DNA from: a bacterium (Candidatus Blackallbacteria) CG13_big_fil_rev_8_21_14_2_50_49_14
GTDB lineage: Bacteria > Cyanobacteriota > Sericytochromatia > UBA7694
Length of the DNA stretch: 64,000 nucleotides
Assembly (NCBI GenBank): GCA_002783405.1
Contig: PFGG01000075.1
Location: 1 to 64,000, forward strand
Reading direction: 5' to 3'
Below are positions 27,392 to 36,100 of this stretch, piece by piece. A model generated the notes under the pieces. The model saw only the letters and a list, made by a program, of their open reading frames with translations. It was not told the DNA's origin and did no database searches. Each line of letters opens with the position of its first letter. Position 1 is the first letter of the stretch. The position numbers and the translations under genes were made by a program.

Positions 27392-27536
27392 TGTTTGCTC
27401 CTTGCGTTTGTCTCTGTAGGCGAAAAGTTTACACCTAGTTTCTATTAAACCTATTCTATACCATACTTGGCCTATCTGATACTACATCATTTCAGGACTT
27501 ACCTGTTTGGATGTCTTCAGAAGCCCATTTCAGAGA

Positions 27537-27570
27537 AAAAAAAGACCCGGCGATGCCGGGCCTTTTTTTT
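27537..27570 (-). terminator. bidirectional intrinsic terminator
   Basis: The GC stem CCCGG/CCGGG is extended by A8/T8 tracts on both sides, giving canonical intrinsic terminators on either strand. It follows the EF-hand gene stop by about 10 bp. Confidence 0.88.
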
Positions 27571-27579
27571 CAAAAGATT

Positions 27580-28167
27580 CTATTTCTTGGCTTCAGGATT
27601 GGTCATGGCAAAGGCCACCAGATTTTCAAAATCTGTACGACGCAGATAAGTCAGCTTTTTGCTGCTGTACCAGGGCTTGCTCAGATAGGTATCAAAATTG
27701 GCAGCCACACCGGGCAAAGTTGAAGCAGCAGCTTCTTCTTTCATCAATTTGCCATCATTGTTTACATCCAATTGGTCAAACAGGAAAGAAGCTGTTGCAG
27801 TCAACTGCATAATATCCATGACCTTGCCAAAAATGCCAGGAGACATTTCACTCGCGGTCAAACGACCATCTTTGTTGCTGTCCATCTTGCGGAAATGCTG
27901 AAACTCAAGCGGAGTAGTGACAGGGAATTCATCGGGGGTAATGAATTTATCTGCATTTTTATCTTTGGCAGCAAAAGCTGCTTCAACAGAACGTTTAATT
28001 TCTTTATTAATCCCCAAAACAGACTGAGCTTGAAGCTGAGCTGCCGCTTGAGGTGCTGTAGCAGGAGCACGCAAGGGAATTTGGGCAAGGGGCAAAGCAC
28101 TGTTTCCGCAAGCGGTTAATACGCTGAACAACATAGAAGCAGAGAGAAGAGCGGCTAATTTATTCAT
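27580..28167 (-). CDS. EF-hand calcium-binding lipoprotein
   Basis: The protein has 195 residues from the ATG at 28167, which follows a GAGGTG site; a GTG 12 bp upstream is in frame. The signal peptide ends in lipobox LTAC (Cys near 20). Three EF-hand loops are visible: DKNADKFITPDE, DSNKDGRLTASE and DVNNDGKLMKEE, each with the Asp/Asn-Gly-Glu ligand spacing. It likely binds calcium at the cell surface or periplasm. Its partner is unknown. The Ala/Pro/Gln-rich stretch after the lipobox is a typical tether. Confidence 0.88.
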   Translation of the reverse strand: MNKLAALLSASMLFSVLTACGNSALPLAQIPLRAPATAPQAAAQLQAQSVLGINKEIKRSVEAAFAAKDKNADKFITPDEFPVTTPLEFQHFRKMDSNKDGRLTASEMSPGIFGKVMDIMQLTATASFLFDQLDVNNDGKLMKEEAAASTLPGVAANFDTYLSKPWYSSKKLTYLRRTDFENLVAFAMTNPEAKK

Positions 28168-28297
28168 CCTGACAAACACCTCATAATCACCATTTATTAT
28201 GGGATCAATATCGCAGAAATGTCACAAAGTCTTGCTATTAATTAAACAAATATTAAACTTTATTTAACTAATCATTGAGAAAAGCGGGCCCAAAATA

Positions 28298-28324
28298 ACC
28301 CCCGGACAATTCTGTTCCGGGGGT
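28298..28324 (-). terminator. terminator after the pterin dehydratase gene
   Basis: A 9-bp GC-rich stem (ACCCCCGGA/TCCGGGGGT) with a nine-base loop is followed on the minus strand by TATTTTGGG. It lies 40 bp past the stop. Confidence 0.72.
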
Positions 28325-28363
28325 CATTCGCCTGAAGAAAAAGGCTGTTTCAGCCCCATCAGG

Positions 28364-28867
28364 CTATTTCAGCCAATTAAAAGATTCGATGGCCTGAGCC
28401 AGTTGAATATCTTTTTGCGTCACCTGATTGCCTGCGTCATGAGTCGTTAAGGCCAACTCTACCTGACCATACACATTCTTCAACTCAGGATGGTGATTCA
28501 ATTCTTCAGCATGAAAACTCAAGCGCACAATAAAACTGACAGCTTCGCGAAAATTCTGAAACTGAAACTGTTTCGAAAGACGGTGGTCTTCATAATGCCA
28601 GCCGGGAAGGCTTTGCAAAGCAGCGATAATTTCTGATTCTGATAAGGGGGATGACATGGAATGACCTCTCTGAAGTTCTAATTTGGATTCTTGAACAGTG
28701 CCATGAAAAGATTGCATCGGCATGGCTGGCGCAAAACCAAAGAGCAAAATCGTAACAAATGTAACAATAATGCCTGAGCCAAAAGGCAAGGCCCCCAACA
28801 TCAGAAACAGAAAAACAATCAACGAGATCATCAAGGTTCCTACCTCCGGAAAATTTGTTTCAGCCAT
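28364..28867 (-). CDS. pterin-4a-carbinolamine dehydratase with membrane N-terminus
   Basis: The open frame gives 167 residues. Residues about 75-167 are a complete dehydratase domain (LQSLPGWHYEDHRLSKQF, SFHAEELNHHPELKNVYGQV, LTTHDAGNQVTQKD), including the conserved EELNHHPE catalytic segment. The enzyme recycles tetrahydropterin cofactors or acts as a DCoH-like protein. The first 50 residues form two hydrophobic helices, not seen in normal 95-110-residue members. A strong ribosome binding site (AGAGAGG) sits 7 bp before an internal ATG at 28657, which would give an ordinary 97-residue soluble enzyme. Both products may be made, or only the short one. Confidence 0.85.
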   Translation of the reverse strand: MAETNFPEVGTLMISLIVFLFLMLGALPFGSGIIVTFVTILLFGFAPAMPMQSFHGTVQESKLELQRGHSMSSPLSESEIIAALQSLPGWHYEDHRLSKQFQFQNFREAVSFIVRLSFHAEELNHHPELKNVYGQVELALTTHDAGNQVTQKDIQLAQAIESFNWLK

Positions 28868-28886
28868 GATTTATTTCAGCCTAGAT

Positions 28887-30068
28887 TTAATGAGGTTTTC
28901 CACCGGCAGGCACATAAAATTCAGGCTCAAACATCTTTGGCCGTACACGCATCAGTTCACGGGCATCCTGCACAGAATAGCCTTGAGAAATCAGGGTGAT
29001 TAATTCTGCACTGGCCTCCATCGAATAGGGATAAAAGGCCGAAGCAAAACTGATCTTCTTATTCTGACTGTATTTGACGGACTCACTCAGCTCCTGTACC
29101 ACCAAGGGCAAAAGATTTTCAAAAAAGCGTTTGGCCTGTGGGTCTTTGCCACTCTCTCGGGCGGCCAGGTAGAGATCCGCATTGTATTTTGGAAACTCGC
29201 GCAGATTTTTCTGTTGTTCGGGAAAAATACGAGTGGGATTATCATCGACCAGAACCACGTGTTCCAAAGTCTCGTCGATCATACGCAAATCTTTGGATAA
29301 TTTGACAGACTTGCTGTCACGCACAAGATGGTTGCGGGTAAAAACGCCTTTTAAAAAACGACGAAAAGGCTGCCCACCTATTTTTAACTGATCTATCAGC
29401 GCCAGTGATGATTGATCTTCTTTGGCTGTAAATACAAGAACGCCCTTACAACCAGGTATTTTTACAATTTCTTGTAAAGCTTTTTCCCAACCAGGGGTCA
29501 TTGAGACATAGTCTGGGCTGCGCAAGGGGGGGCGCAGGATTGAATCCAGGGTTGAGAGTTTAAAGTCATAGTATTTTGACCCTTTCTCACCACTCTGATA
29601 CCAATGCTCCAGCAAAGTTTCATCCATATCAAAAACAGCATAAAATTCATGGCCCTGTAATTTTTGAGGCACAAATCCGCTCTCAAAAACTTTTTCATTT
29701 TTCACCCTGTAAACAGCTTTTTGCAAAGCAGCCAAAACCAGGGTGTCGTGGTTTTGAATCAAAGCTGTGGAAAGGCCAGCTTCTTCTGCAGCTAAAAAAT
29801 CAGGGTTCGCGTCGAGTAAATCTTTCATCTGGTTCTGAATTTCAATGGCCTCAAGACGCGAGTACCCATCTTTGAGCATCAAGGAAATATTTAAATGCCC
29901 CCGTGAGAAGCCCTCTTTATACCAGGCGGGCATGGGCTCAAGCAGATACTTTCCCAACGAGCGATCCAAACTTTCGGCATGGGCTGTCAAAGGAGAAACC
30001 ATACTTAACAAGACGCTCAGAATAGCAAGCTTTTTAAGACAATTCATAAACACGCGCCTACTTTTCAT
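28887..30068 (-). CDS. exported HAD-superfamily phosphatase-like protein
   Basis: The protein has about 393 residues. ATG 30068 and ATG 30047 both give a basic leader and a signal peptide ending near SPLTAHA. HAD motifs are visible: motif I FAVFDMDETL-type (AVFDMDETLLEHWY), motif II VLVFTAKED, a Lys in the SKSVKLSKDLRM region and motif IV VVLVDDNPTRIFP. It is thus an exported haloacid-dehalogenase-fold enzyme, likely an acid phosphatase of unknown substrate. The last 60 residues contain a helix-rich tail. Its stop is about 20 bp upstream of the pterin dehydratase frame, so both may be co-transcribed. Confidence 0.82.
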   Translation of the reverse strand: MKSRRVFMNCLKKLAILSVLLSMVSPLTAHAESLDRSLGKYLLEPMPAWYKEGFSRGHLNISLMLKDGYSRLEAIEIQNQMKDLLDANPDFLAAEEAGLSTALIQNHDTLVLAALQKAVYRVKNEKVFESGFVPQKLQGHEFYAVFDMDETLLEHWYQSGEKGSKYYDFKLSTLDSILRPPLRSPDYVSMTPGWEKALQEIVKIPGCKGVLVFTAKEDQSSLALIDQLKIGGQPFRRFLKGVFTRNHLVRDSKSVKLSKDLRMIDETLEHVVLVDDNPTRIFPEQQKNLREFPKYNADLYLAARESGKDPQAKRFFENLLPLVVQELSESVKYSQNKKISFASAFYPYSMEASAELITLISQGYSVQDARELMRVRPKMFEPEFYVPAGGKPH

Positions 30069-30202
30069 TTTTTTTTCAGAATAGCAAAAACCATCCAACT
30101 CTGTCAGCTTGCCCGCTCAAATTAAAATCCCTTCCTGGCCAGCTTCTTTTCAACATTTTAAAGACCATCCCAATACACTATAAACTTTTTTAATTATTTA
30201 GC

Positions 30203-30231
30203 TTGCGTTTTTGTAACAAATTGAATACAAT
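30203..30231 (+). promoter_or_regulatory. sigma-70 promoter of the leader RNA
   Basis: TTGCGT (30203-30208) and TACAAT (30226-30231) are separated by 17 bp, near-consensus spacing. The predicted start is about 30238-30240, ahead of a structured leader and terminator. Confidence 0.7.
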
Positions 30232-30243
30232 ATCAATTGTATT
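30224..30243. promoter_or_regulatory. inverted repeat over the -10 box, probable operator
   Basis: Arms AATACAAT and ATTGTATT flank a 4-bp spacer and cover the -10 box and predicted start site. A repressor bound here would block the promoter of the coiled-coil locus. Confidence 0.55.
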
Positions 30244-30413
30244 GTCAGCAGCTAAGTAGCTTTGTTCCTGCTTGTTTTAAAGACAATGTGCCTGACCTCC
30301 TGGGTCACAGTCTGATCGAAGCAATATCGATCACCCTTTACAGTGTCTTAAAAACGAAATCAGAAATAAGGCAAAAGAAGTTAGCCCTTTGCTAGCTTCT
30401 TTTTTTATTTTTT
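30239..30413 (+). ncRNA. structured leader RNA ending in a terminator
   Basis: A predicted transcript of about 170 nt folds as a three-way junction. The closing stem is AAGACAATGT (30280-30289) with ACAGTGTCTT (30340-30349), one mismatch. Inside are hairpins TGACC-TCCT-GGTCA and TGATCG/CGATCA. A linker follows, then the intrinsic terminator at 30377-30406. It ends 100 bp before the coiled-coil giant, on the same strand, so it is either a riboswitch-like attenuator or a free-standing small RNA. It does not match any riboswitch consensus I can recall. Confidence 0.55.
30377..30413 (+). terminator. intrinsic terminator upstream of the coiled-coil gene
   Basis: GAAGTTAGC and GCTAGCTTC form a 9-bp stem with a CCTTT loop, followed by seven T, an A, then seven more T. 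This is a strong terminator that any transcript from the 30.2 kb promoter must pass to reach the coding region. Confidence 0.88.
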
Positions 30414-30509
30414 TGGCTTTAAATTCAATACAAAGTTAAGCTCAAATTAAATCTCATTCAGATCTGGACTGATTAAACCTATAATTTCGCCAGTGAGGTG
30501 GTTAAATTT

Positions 30510-33500
30510 ATGAGTTTCGTCAACAACAGCAGTTCAACAGGTATTCAATTTATTGGCAGCACGTCAGAAGCTGCCCGCATCGGCAAGCCCGCGTCAAACC
30601 CGGTCACACCAGCCACGGCCCCTGTGGTTCCCCAAAGCACAGATCAGATCGCACAGAGCGCAGGGCACGAAGGCCAAGCCAAACCCGTCAGTTTTTTAGA
30701 TGGTTCCCCAAAAACCCTCCAGGTAAAACAACTCCTGGCGCAGGGAAAATTTGACGATTTGGTTCCCCTCTTAAACAGCATGAATTCCCGTGAACTGGCA
30801 GATCTGCATTTAACCACCCAAGAGATCAATAAAATCGCAGATGGTTTGGGCAAAGGCAGCCTCACCGCCTCTCTGCCCCTGATCGGCTCCTATACCACCG
30901 AGGAGCAAAATGCAGTTCAACGCCTGATCAAAGCTTCAAATCACCTCTCCGTCAACCAAAAAGTCTATCTGCTCAAAGAAAATATTGGCCCCGGTGCCGT
31001 GCTGGAATATATCCAATCGGCCCGGCCTGCAGACCTGAAGCAGCTTTCCGTTGCCAACCGACAAATGGCCCTGAGCGTTTTAGATCCTGGCAGCTCAATC
31101 TGGGGAACCGTCTCTGGGGCTGCCACAGAGGTCGTCAGTCGCCGAGCGATTGGCGGCGAACGGATCGAAGATCGGCTCGCTGGACAGATCTTAAAATCGG
31201 CCAGAAATGAAAAAGAATTGCACGATCTGCTCGGACAGTTAAACCAGTTCAGCCGGGATGACGCCACCTATCATTATGTGATGTCACTTTCCCCTCAAGA
31301 GCTCAATGGCCTCTCCGATGCCATGAAAAAAGAATTGCTTCAACATCTTGTGGATACTGGCGTTCAGCTGCCCTTGATCCATATCGATCTCAACAGCATC
31401 GCCAATCTTGACGAAACCCTCAACATGACCTTTAAAGAACATGTGCAGGCAGCCCGCCTGCTGTATACCGCTCTGACCCCTCAGGCCCAGCAGAGCAAAG
31501 AAATACAAACCATCGTCAGCAAAAGTGATGCTTTGATGCAGGAGCTTTCACAATTGGAAAGCGCGATCAAAAAAGATCAGGCGGCAGGAAAACTCACCCA
31601 AGAAAAAATTCAGCAATACCGCCAACAGGCCCAAAGTCTGCAAAGCAAATACCCAGACAACCCGCAAATCAAACAAAAAGTTCAGGAATTATTGGGCACC
31701 CTGACCCAGTTGCAAGCAGGTCTACAACAGGCAGCCGGCAGTCAGGTCAGCGTCCTCAAAGACCTGGAACAAATCCGGGGCAGCATCAAACAATACAGCA
31801 ATGCGCTGCAAAACTCCCGCAAAACCCTGGACCAGCTCAAAACGTCCTTGCCCCAAGCACAGCAACGCTTGGAAAGCAGTGAACAAGCCTTGCTAAAACA
31901 TTACGAAACGCTGATCCAAAGCCGCAAAAAATTTGAGGGTCTGGAACCCCGCTACGGACAGGTTTTACAGGAAATGGAAGCCGCCCTGCAAAACCCACGC
32001 ACCCAAAAAGGCAAACTCGCACAACTCGAAAGCCTGAATCAACAGCTGAAACAAATCGAAGCCCAAATGGATCGGCAAAATCAGTCCTATCAAAGCATTC
32101 TGGCAGAAGTAAACAGCACAGGCGAAGCCCTGCAGACCGATATTACCCGTTATAACCAAGCGGCAGAACAGGTCAACAGTCGGCGTCAAGAACTGCAAAC
32201 TCAACAGACCAAACTGGAACACAACCTGAGCAATTACCAAACCCAAGTCAGTCGTTTGGAAAAAGGAGTCACTCAAGCCAAAGATCAACTGCAGGAATTG
32301 AAACAGGCGGGCGCCCAAGCAGGGGATCTTGCCAGCCTTGAAACCGAAATCACCAAGATCAAAACAGAAATTGACGCCCATAAAAAAAGTCTGGCCAGTG
32401 TTCAGACCGACTACACCCGATACCTGGGTCCTGAAGCCGAAAAGCTGGTTCAGAGCCAAAACAGCCAAAGCTCAGAGTTTAAAGCACTCGAACCGAAAAT
32501 TGAAGCCGCCGAGACCAGTCAAGGCATCATCGCCAGCATTGCCCAGGGCATTGATGACGGGTATACCTACCTGAAAGAGAAAATCAGTCAGGTATTGGAT
32601 GGCGCAAGATCCTTTGTTTCAGATTGGCAAACCCGTCTGAGTTCAGGAGAAACCATTTCCAGCGCCAATATTCAAGATTTTCGCAAGCAATTGAATACCC
32701 AAATTCAAGAATTGGAAGCCCGCCGACAGGACTCTCCTGAAGAAGTTGAAGCCCAGATTCAAGCCTTGAAAGCCTTGGAAACCAGTGTGAATCAATTGGA
32801 AAGCCAGCTCAAAACCAGCGATCAAGTCGCTGGAGAATTGGGTCAAAGCCTTGAGAACCTGAAAACCAGGCAAACTCAGATTCAACAAGAACTGAAAGCA
32901 ACAGATGAAGTGATCGCACTTTCAGAACAGGCCCTGAAACGCAACTCAGAGAAGATCACTGCCCTGCAGGCAGAGATTTCGCAGTTTCAAGGTGAGCTCG
33001 GCAACTACAGTCAAGATATTATGAAATTGAAAGTTCAATTGGATGCGCGTCAGAAGGAATCCGCTGCCGCGCAACAAAATTATGCCGAAGGCAAAATTTC
33101 AGGCTCAGATTTAAGCCAAAAATTAAAGGCCAGTGAAGCAGCACAAATCAGCCTGAAACAAAAAATGGAGAGCCTTTTTCAAGCCATGCAACGTGTGCAG
33201 GGGCAAATGGATGTCAGTATTGAAAGCCTGCAAGCACAACAAAAAAGTTTGGGCCATGAACAGACCAAACTCCAAAACGCGATTCAAAAATCGGAAAGTC
33301 TGCGTACTGAATTAACCCAAGTCAAAGACAGCAACCTGCAAAAAATAAATACAGCCCAAACCACCCTGCAAAACCTCCAATCGGATGCAGCAAAATATCC
33401 CGCGATTCAGAAAAAAGCCCAGGAACTGCAAACCTTGGTGGGTACTCTGGGCGCAAAGAACCAAGAAATTGACAGCTTGATTGCAGGAACCAATCAGACC

Positions 33501-35150
33501 CTGGTGGAGGTTCTGCCTTTAAATCGAGCCCTGGGAGCAGCAGGCGAAAAAGTTCAAACCCTGGAAGCGCAGTTCCAGAGTCTGAAACTGACGCAGTTGG
33601 CCACGACCCAACAATCCCTTGATCACGTCAGCCGGGAATTTTTAAAATTGCAGGAAACCGCTGGCTCTCTCCGCAAAGAAGCCGAACAACTGGAATACAG
33701 CCTGCACAACAGTCAAAAACCCTTTGCGATTCAAGAAATGCAGACCCAGATCGATCAGCTGATTCAAAAACAGGGAATTCCTTCAGCACAGGTAGAACGC
33801 TTACTGCAGCTCAAACAGGATCTCGAATCACTGCGAAAAACGCGCCAGGAAGGCGATTTGGCTTTAAGTGCAAACCGAGCCGTGCGTCAACACCACCATT
33901 CGGATTATACTGCAGCGCAAGCAGCGGTCAGCGACGTGCGCGCCCAGGTCGCAGCGATCGAATCGACCCTTTCACAGACAGAATCTGAGGTCAAAGCAGG
34001 TCAGCAGGATATGCTGAAGATGCAGCAGCAGATGCTGGAAATGCGCAAACAACTGGGCATACATTCTGGAGCCTACCAGGAGCGTCTTGAGCGCTATGAA
34101 CACTTGCTAAAAAATGGGGGCAATCTCAGTGAAAAAGATGTAGCTGAACTGCAAACCCTGGAACAAGAACTTTCTGGCATGGAACAGGATTTGGCCAACC
34201 AATCAGACACAGTGCGTGAAAAACTGGCTGGTTTCAATATGCTCAAGGCAAAGATCAATCAACAGATTGACAGTTTGCGTGAAAAAAGCCAAACCCTGCT
34301 GACTTTGCGGCAAAATCTCAGTGTCAGCCTGAATGCTCTGAAAGACTCTCGCGCCAATCTGGCCACCCACCAGGTCTCACTGCAAGCACAACGCGATGAT
34401 CTGGCCTCACGTCTTTCTGAAATAGAGGCCATGCTGCGCACCTATCCAGGCACACGTGAACTCTTGGAAATTCGCGATCAACTCCGTCAGGAATTGACAG
34501 AAACAGATCAATTGCTCACCCAATACCATGCCGAACTGAGCCAGACAGACCAAGATATTCATGCCAGTGAAAAACTCATTACAGGGATTGACGAAACGCT
34601 TGAAAAATCCAGAACGATTCAAGAAAAACTCACGCTTTTAATCTTAAAATTGAATGATCTGATTCAACAGGGAGAAGCGCTTGAACACGATCTGAATGAA
34701 ATGCAGGAAACCCTCAAAAGCCAATCCAGCGATGAAAAAGCCACACGTGAACACCTGGAAAAAGGAAAAACCCTGCCCAAGCCGTCCCCAGCGGCCTCAG
34801 CCAGCCCTACAGCCAAAGCGGAAAAACGTCCAAGTCCAGAAACCTCTACAGCGCTCAAAAGCGTACAAAAGTTTTTTGATGAAAGTCTCTCAGGTTTGAT
34901 TCGCCAGCAGAAACGCAACGAAGAAAAACGGGAAAATGAGCATCAAGAAAAACGGGAAGAATTTATCAAAGTTCTGGAACAACAGATCAACGCATCACGT
35001 CAGTATGATCATTCCTGGAAAGAAAAAATTGAGCAGCAGGCTGAACTTGAAAAGATCACTGAACTCATGATTCAAAAATCTTTTGCGGGCCAGAATATGC
35101 CTTCTGGCCTGAATATTCTGGGAATCAATACAGCAGCACAAGAAGCATAA
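30510..35150 (+). CDS. 1546-residue coiled-coil protein, unknown function
   Basis: The ATG at 30510 is chosen over the in-frame GTG at 30498, because AGGTGG lies 8 bp before it. Residues about 1-45 are Ser/Pro/Thr-rich and disordered. Residues 60-310 form a helical, non-coiled domain. From about 330 to 1400 the sequence is almost continuous heptad-type coiled coil rich in Gln, Glu, Lys and Leu, with breaks near 680-710. A Pro/Ser linker (about 1415-1440) precedes a charged C-terminal helix. No Walker motifs are present, so it is not an SMC ATPase. There is no signal peptide. The next gene starts 1 bp later, so the two are surely coupled. A cytoskeletal, scaffold or tether role is only an inference. 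Confidence 0.9.
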   Translation: MSFVNNSSSTGIQFIGSTSEAARIGKPASNPVTPATAPVVPQSTDQIAQSAGHEGQAKPVSFLDGSPKTLQVKQLLAQGKFDDLVPLLNSMNSRELADLHLTTQEINKIADGLGKGSLTASLPLIGSYTTEEQNAVQRLIKASNHLSVNQKVYLLKENIGPGAVLEYIQSARPADLKQLSVANRQMALSVLDPGSSIWGTVSGAATEVVSRRAIGGERIEDRLAGQILKSARNEKELHDLLGQLNQFSRDDATYHYVMSLSPQELNGLSDAMKKELLQHLVDTGVQLPLIHIDLNSIANLDETLNMTFKEHVQAARLLYTALTPQAQQSKEIQTIVSKSDALMQELSQLESAIKKDQAAGKLTQEKIQQYRQQAQSLQSKYPDNPQIKQKVQELLGTLTQLQAGLQQAAGSQVSVLKDLEQIRGSIKQYSNALQNSRKTLDQLKTSLPQAQQRLESSEQALLKHYETLIQSRKKFEGLEPRYGQVLQEMEAALQNPRTQKGKLAQLESLNQQLKQIEAQMDRQNQSYQSILAEVNSTGEALQTDITRYNQAAEQVNSRRQELQTQQTKLEHNLSNYQTQVSRLEKGVTQAKDQLQELKQAGAQAGDLASLETEITKIKTEIDAHKKSLASVQTDYTRYLGPEAEKLVQSQNSQSSEFKALEPKIEAAETSQGIIASIAQGIDDGYTYLKEKISQVLDGARSFVSDWQTRLSSGETISSANIQDFRKQLNTQIQELEARRQDSPEEVEAQIQALKALETSVNQLESQLKTSDQVAGELGQSLENLKTRQTQIQQELKATDEVIALSEQALKRNSEKITALQAEISQFQGELGNYSQDIMKLKVQLDARQKESAAAQQNYAEGKISGSDLSQKLKASEAAQISLKQKMESLFQAMQRVQGQMDVSIESLQAQQKSLGHEQTKLQNAIQKSESLRTELTQVKDSNLQKINTAQTTLQNLQSDAAKYPAIQKKAQELQTLVGTLGAKNQEIDSLIAGTNQTLVEVLPLNRALGAAGEKVQTLEAQFQSLKLTQLATTQQSLDHVSREFLKLQETAGSLRKEAEQLEYSLHNSQKPFAIQEMQTQIDQLIQKQGIPSAQVERLLQLKQDLESLRKTRQEGDLALSANRAVRQHHHSDYTAAQAAVSDVRAQVAAIESTLSQTESEVKAGQQDMLKMQQQMLEMRKQLGIHSGAYQERLERYEHLLKNGGNLSEKDVAELQTLEQELSGMEQDLANQSDTVREKLAGFNMLKAKINQQIDSLREKSQTLLTLRQNLSVSLNALKDSRANLATHQVSLQAQRDDLASRLSEIEAMLRTYPGTRELLEIRDQLRQELTETDQLLTQYHAELSQTDQDIHASEKLITGIDETLEKSRTIQEKLTLLILKLNDLIQQGEALEHDLNEMQETLKSQSSDEKATREHLEKGKTLPKPSPAASASPTAKAEKRPSPETSTALKSVQKFFDESLSGLIRQQKRNEEKRENEHQEKREEFIKVLEQQINASRQYDHSWKEKIEQQAELEKITELMIQKSFAGQNMPSGLNILGINTAAQEA

Positions 35151-35151
35151 A

Positions 35152-36048
35152 ATGAAAGCACGTTATTGGTTTGGGGGCTCGGTTTTATTCATTGCCGTAA
35201 TCGGCGGAACAGGTCTGGTTCTTGGCCCCAAATGGCTGATGCGCAATGCAACGCAAAAACCCGCAGAAGTCACGACCTTTGTTTCACGTCCCGCTGCGGA
35301 ACCCGATTTGCGCAGTCAAATGTCCCAGGCCCTGCAGGAACCCGCTGAAGCAGCCACTCTGCCTCAAAGCCAAGAACCCAACAGAATCCCTCAGAATACG
35401 GTTCCCGCTCAGCGCGAAGAACAGAGAACAGCTCAACAGGCATCCGTCTCAGACGAAAGACTTCAGGCGCACACACAAGCAGAAAGGTCCCCGCAAGCCT
35501 CTGTTTTACCAGCAGAACAAAACCGAACAGAATCACGCTCAGAAACGCGTGCAGAAATTCCCCCTCAATCACAGCCTGCCAACGAATCCGGCAAACGTAA
35601 TTTTCAGCTCAACTTGAGCGAGAACCAGATTGCCAGCATGATCTACAATGGTCTGTACACAGGAACAGTGCCCGAATACCGCCCCTCCATTCAAGGGGTT
35701 TCCGTACAGCTACAAAATGGGCGAGGCCGCATTACGGTTGCACTTCTGCCCAAATACCTGCCCGATCATTTCTTTAAAAACCTGCCTGGCGTCACCCGCG
35801 AAACACCGACCATTTATCTGGGCGGAGAATTGGGTCTGAGCCTGAATAACCAAACCATTTCTCCTGAAATTTATTCGCTTTCCCTGGGCAGTCTGAAAAT
35901 TCCCGCCCCTTTTATTAAAGCCATGGTCAAACACCAGGTACAGCAGCAGGTGAAACAAATTACCCAATTAGAGTCCGGACAACAGGCCATTCTCGATGCC
36001 GTAAATCTGGAGCAAGGAAACCTGACAATTCAGGGGCATGTCGAATAA
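35152..36048 (+). CDS. membrane-anchored partner of the coiled-coil protein
   Basis: This 298-residue protein has an N-terminal signal-anchor (about 5-28), a long low-complexity Gln/Glu/Pro/Ala spacer (about 35-145) and a folded C-terminal domain (about 150-298). The latter runs NFQLNLSENQIASMIYNGL ... VQLQNGRGRITVALLPKYLP ... and ends AILDAVNLEQGNLTIQGHVE. Alternation of strand-like segments vaguely recalls lipid-binding DUF2140/DUF2993-type domains, but this is not secure. It starts 1 bp after the coiled-coil gene. A model is an envelope anchor facing outward while its partner stays in the cytoplasm. Confidence 0.8.
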   Translation: MKARYWFGGSVLFIAVIGGTGLVLGPKWLMRNATQKPAEVTTFVSRPAAEPDLRSQMSQALQEPAEAATLPQSQEPNRIPQNTVPAQREEQRTAQQASVSDERLQAHTQAERSPQASVLPAEQNRTESRSETRAEIPPQSQPANESGKRNFQLNLSENQIASMIYNGLYTGTVPEYRPSIQGVSVQLQNGRGRITVALLPKYLPDHFFKNLPGVTRETPTIYLGGELGLSLNNQTISPEIYSLSLGSLKIPAPFIKAMVKHQVQQQVKQITQLESGQQAILDAVNLEQGNLTIQGHVE

Positions 36049-36100
36049 ACCAAGCCCCGTCAAGGCTTATACTAGGAGAATCACCTCCTGGAGACCTGCC

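Noticed and set aside
30498-30509. GTG start for the coiled-coil giant
   Set aside because: The ribosome binding site AGGTGG overlaps this codon and serves the ATG at 30510.
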